This document shows, piece after piece, positions 7,332 to 8,970 of a stretch of DNA of 8,970 bases. Source of the DNA: an uncultured Bacteroidales bacterium (GTDB taxonomy: Bacteria > Bacteroidota > Bacteroidia > Bacteroidales > UBA932); NCBI GenBank assembly GCA_902488725.1, contig CABTXO010000050.1, positions 1 through 8,970 on the forward strand. Reading direction: 5' to 3'. Within the stretch, counting starts at the first letter, position 1. Each line of letters begins with the position of its first letter. The translations under genes and the position numbers were made by a program. Below the pieces are notes generated by a model that saw only the letters and a list, made by a program, of their open reading frames with translations, was not told where the DNA came from and did no database searches.

Positions 7332-8714
7332 TTACTTGCTTTTGAGATAGGTGTCGATGGCGGCGGCGGCTTTGCGGCCGGCGCCCATCGCCAGAATCAC
7401 GGTGGCAGCGCCCGTCACTGCATCTCCGCCGGCGAAGATGCAGTGACGGGTAGTCCGGCCGTCTTCATCTGCGACAAGGCAGCCGCGGCGGTTCGCTTCC
7501 AGTCCTTTCGTCGTGTTGGCAATCAATGGATTGGGAGAAGTACCCAAGGCCATGATGACGGTCTCGGTCGGGATTTCGAATTCCGAGCCCGGGATGGGAA
7601 CGGGGGAGCGGCGGCCGCTTTCGTCGGGGTCGCCGAGCTCCATCCGGATGCAGCGCAGGGCGCGCACCCAGCCTTTCTCGTCGCCGAGCACTTCGACCGG
7701 ATTGGCCAGAAACTGGAAGCGGATCCCTTCTTCTTTCGCGTGATGGACTTCTTCCCGGCGCGCGGGCAGTTCGACTTCGGTGCGGCGGTACACGACGGTC
7801 ACGTCCGCGCCGAGGCGCAGGGCCGTACGCGCCGCGTCCATCGCGACGTTGCCGCCGCCCACCACGCAGACGGACTTGCCGGCATGGATCGGGGTGTCAT
7901 AGTCTTCGCGCCAGGCCTTCATCAGATTGTTGCGGGTGAGGAACTCGTTGGCGGAGAACACGCCGTTGAGGTTTTCTCCGGGAATATTCATGAATCGCGG
8001 GAGTCCCGCGCCGGTGCCGACGAAGACGGCCTCGAAGCCTTCTTCTTCCATCAGCGCGTCGATGGTGACGGTGCGGCCGACGATGACGTCGGGTTCGATT
8101 TTCACGCCGAGGGCGCGCACGGCGTCAATTTCGCGCTTGAGAACGGTCTCTTTCGGGAGGCGAAACTCCGGGATGCCGTATTCCAGCACGCCGCCGGGCT
8201 TGTGCAGGGCTTCGAAGATGGTAACTTCATAGCCCAGCTTCGCCAGGTCGGAGGCACAGGCAAGCCCCGAAGGCCCCGAACCGATAACGGCGACCTTCCG
8301 GCCGGAAGGTCGTGATACTGCCCTTTCACCCCCTGTAGCCCCCGAGTGATCGGCGACGAAGCGCTCGAGCTTGCCGATGGCGACCGGTTCGCCCTTGATC
8401 CCGAGGATGCAGCTGCCCTCGCACTGGGTCTCCTGCGGACAGACGCGCCCGCAGACGGCCGGCAGGGAAGAGTCCTCCGCGATGATGCCTGTGGCCCCCG
8501 CGATGTCCCCTTCAACCACCTTTGCGATGAAGTCGGGAATCTTGATCCCGACCGGACAGGCGGGCACGCAGCGCGGGTTCCTGCAGTGCAGGCAGCGCGA
8601 TGCCTCCCGCTGCGCCTCCTCCAGGTTGTAGCCGTAGCTGACTTCTTCAAAATTGTGCGCGCGCACCTGGGGATCCTGCTCCCGGACCGGCACTCTGGGT
8701 ATTCTGTTCGCCAT
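7332..8714 (-). CDS. nfnB: NfnB, large subunit of bifurcating ferredoxin:NADP+ oxidoreductase (GltD-like)
   Basis: With NfnA it catalyses the reversible reaction in which reduced ferredoxin and NADH together reduce two NADP+, in the cytoplasm. The protein has 460 residues. The N-terminal iron-sulfur domain has two four-Cys sets: Cys41, 44, 49, 53 (CLHCRNPRCVPACP) and Cys88, 92, 98, 102 (CGRVCPQETQCEGSC), for two [4Fe-4S] clusters. The FAD Rossmann motif is GSGPSGLACASDLAKLG (145-161), followed by GGVLEYGIPEFRLPK. The NADP(H)-binding motif is GGGNVAMDAARTALRLGADVTVVYRR (286-311). The C-terminal FAD motif is IFAGGDAVTGAATVILAMGAGRKAA. Alone it could be called a glutamate synthase small subunit, but the adjacent nfnA decides for Nfn. 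A Shine-Dalgarno-like AGGAAG overlaps the nfnA stop, 5 nt before the ATG. Oddities: a linker at about 123-139 with atypical codons, and two palindromes in the coding sequence. Confidence 0.93.
   Translation of the reverse strand: MANRIPRVPVREQDPQVRAHNFEEVSYGYNLEEAQREASRCLHCRNPRCVPACPVGIKIPDFIAKVVEGDIAGATGIIAEDSSLPAVCGRVCPQETQCEGSCILGIKGEPVAIGKLERFVADHSGATGGERAVSRPSGRKVAVIGSGPSGLACASDLAKLGYEVTIFEALHKPGGVLEYGIPEFRLPKETVLKREIDAVRALGVKIEPDVIVGRTVTIDALMEEEGFEAVFVGTGAGLPRFMNIPGENLNGVFSANEFLTRNNLMKAWREDYDTPIHAGKSVCVVGGGNVAMDAARTALRLGADVTVVYRRTEVELPARREEVHHAKEEGIRFQFLANPVEVLGDEKGWVRALRCIRMELGDPDESGRRSPVPIPGSEFEIPTETVIMALGTSPNPLIANTTKGLEANRRGCLVADEDGRTTRHCIFAGGDAVTGAATVILAMGAGRKAAAAIDTYLKSK
7411..7450. 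repeat. 40-bp near-perfect palindrome inside nfnB
   Basis: The 15-bp arms (cccgtcactgcatct at 7411-7425, agatgcagtgacggg at 7436-7450) are exact reverse complements. The 10-nt centre continues the symmetry except for one C/A pair (7426/7435), since 7427-7434 is itself the palindrome cgccggcg. In total 19 of 20 base pairs match. The sequence encodes the conserved motif RHCIFAGGDAVTG of the C-terminal FAD-binding part, so it is fully coding. Confidence 0.95.
7982..8010. repeat. Cluster of short palindromes in nfnB
   Basis: Three short palindromes lie end to end: gaatattc (7982-7989), ttcatgaa (7988-7995), and cgcggga-g-tcccgcg (7996-8010, 7-bp arms with a single central base). They lie in coding sequence for LPRFMNIPGE. 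Each alone is unremarkable; they are listed because the same gene holds two much larger palindromes. Confidence 0.7.
8291..8345. repeat. 22-bp perfect palindrome with adjoining atypical segment in the nfnB linker
   Basis: Positions 8291-8312 form a perfect palindrome (11-bp arms, cgaccttccgg and ccggaaggtcg) encoding R-P-S-G-R-K-V at residues 135-141. Directly beside it, codons 127-136 on the minus strand are aca ggg ggt gaa agg gca gta tca cga cct: eight of ten end in A or T, while only two of the 18 codons before the linker (residues 105-122) do. The segment lies in the variable linker between the iron-sulfur and FAD domains, where foreign in-frame sequence would be tolerated. Confidence 0.85.
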
Positions 8715-8723
8715 GGTATCTTC

Positions 8724-8970
8724 CTATCTGATCTTGCACTTGTGCTGTTCGCTCTGCTCCTCGGCCCTGTACTGCCCGAGCCGCCGCATCGCCTCGTCGA
8801 AATCCACTTCGTAGCCATCGAATTCCGGCCCGTCCACGCAGGCGAAGCGCGTCCGTCCGGCCACCGTCACGCGGCAGGCGCCGCACATGCCGGTCCCGTC
8901 GACCATCAGGGTGTTGAGGCTCACGTCTTCCGGAATGCCCAACTTCCGGCAGGTCAGCGTGCAGAACTTC
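8724..8970 (-). CDS. nfnA: NfnA, small subunit of bifurcating ferredoxin:NADP+ oxidoreductase, N-terminus cut off
   Basis: Only the last ~82 codons are in the window; the full subunit is usually about 280 residues, with an FAD/NAD(H)-binding ferredoxin-reductase fold related to PyrK. The visible part is the C-terminal [2Fe-2S] region: VSLNTLMVDGTGMCGACRV, then FACVDGPEFDG and VDFDEAMRRLGQY. These are family hallmarks, with three Cys plus an Asp (in VDGTGMC) as the likely cluster ligands. A TTG at 8942 that could serve as a start is internal, since the frame continues upstream to the window end with family-typical sequence (K-F-C-T-L-T-C-R-K-L-G-I-P). NfnA binds NAD(H) and holds the bifurcating partner site, with NfnB binding NADP(H) and ferredoxin. 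The stop is 9 nt before the nfnB ATG, so the two are co-translated from one mRNA. Confidence 0.92.
   Translation of the reverse strand, partial: KFCTLTCRKLGIPEDVSLNTLMVDGTGMCGACRVTVAGRTRFACVDGPEFDGYEVDFDEAMRRLGQYRAEEQSEQHKCKIR

Noticed and set aside
7266..8315. Plus-strand open frame (349 codons) opposite nfnB
   Set aside because: Mirrored-register antisense of nfnB; the apparent similarity of part of it to nfnB comes from the 40-bp palindrome.
7332..8714. Annotation as glutamate synthase small subunit (GltD)
   Set aside because: The domain layout is shared, but the adjacent PyrK-like subunit with the VSLNTLMVDGTGMCG region identifies an NfnAB pair; no glutamate synthase large subunit is present in the window.
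1..8970. CRISPR array, tRNA/rRNA genes, insertion sequences, phage or toxin-antitoxin genes
   Set aside because: No spaced direct repeats, transposase motifs, cloverleaf patterns or rRNA signatures were seen; nearly all of the window is filled by the recognised genes.

Overview
The window is GC-rich, gene-dense chromosomal DNA. It most likely comes from a member of the Bacteroidota, probably a GC-rich Bacteroidales. This is an inference from gene types: a His-tailed RND adaptor, a short CusC-like outer-membrane protein, a His-rich membrane-anchored protein of a kind I know from Bacteroidales, and weak or absent Shine-Dalgarno sequences at most starts. No 16S rRNA or other firm taxonomic marker is present.

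Layout, left to right. Positions 1-362 (+) hold a RidA enamine/imine deaminase whose 5' end is cut by the window edge; a run of 15 A sits exactly at that edge. Positions 363-564 are the gap between convergent genes and hold one weak inverted repeat. Everything from 565 to 8970 is on the minus strand. In transcription order it reads: the C-terminal end of nfnA (8970-8724), nfnB (8714-7332), a PrsW-like intramembrane protease (7328-6546), a small His/Cys-rich anchored protein (6549-6130), a 121-bp hairpin-rich gap, an RND periplasmic adaptor (6008-4875), a heavy-metal-type RND pump (4870-1706) and a TolC/CusC-type outer-membrane factor (1776-565). Junctions are very tight: 9 nt, 3 nt, a 4-nt ATGA overlap, the 121-nt gap, 4 nt, and a 71-nt overlap. 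The whole minus strand could be one transcript, or two with a break in the 121-bp gap.

Functionally there are two blocks. NfnAB is the electron-bifurcating, NADH-dependent reduced ferredoxin:NADP+ oxidoreductase that balances NADH, NADPH and ferredoxin in anaerobes. The second block is a complete tripartite efflux system (adaptor, pump, outer-membrane channel), preceded by a small protein rich in potential metal ligands that is translationally coupled to the membrane protease. A reasonable inference is a metal or envelope-stress response, but the exported substrate cannot be named: the Met triad of the Cu/Ag pump CusA appears to be missing.

The least expected features are sequence structures inside nfnB. 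One is a 40-bp near-perfect palindrome over a conserved glycine-rich motif. The other is a 22-bp perfect palindrome next to a run of codons quite unlike the rest of the gene, in a variable inter-domain linker; this looks like an in-frame insertion or replacement by a palindromic repeat. I found no CRISPR array, RNA gene, insertion sequence, phage gene or convincing new defence system.
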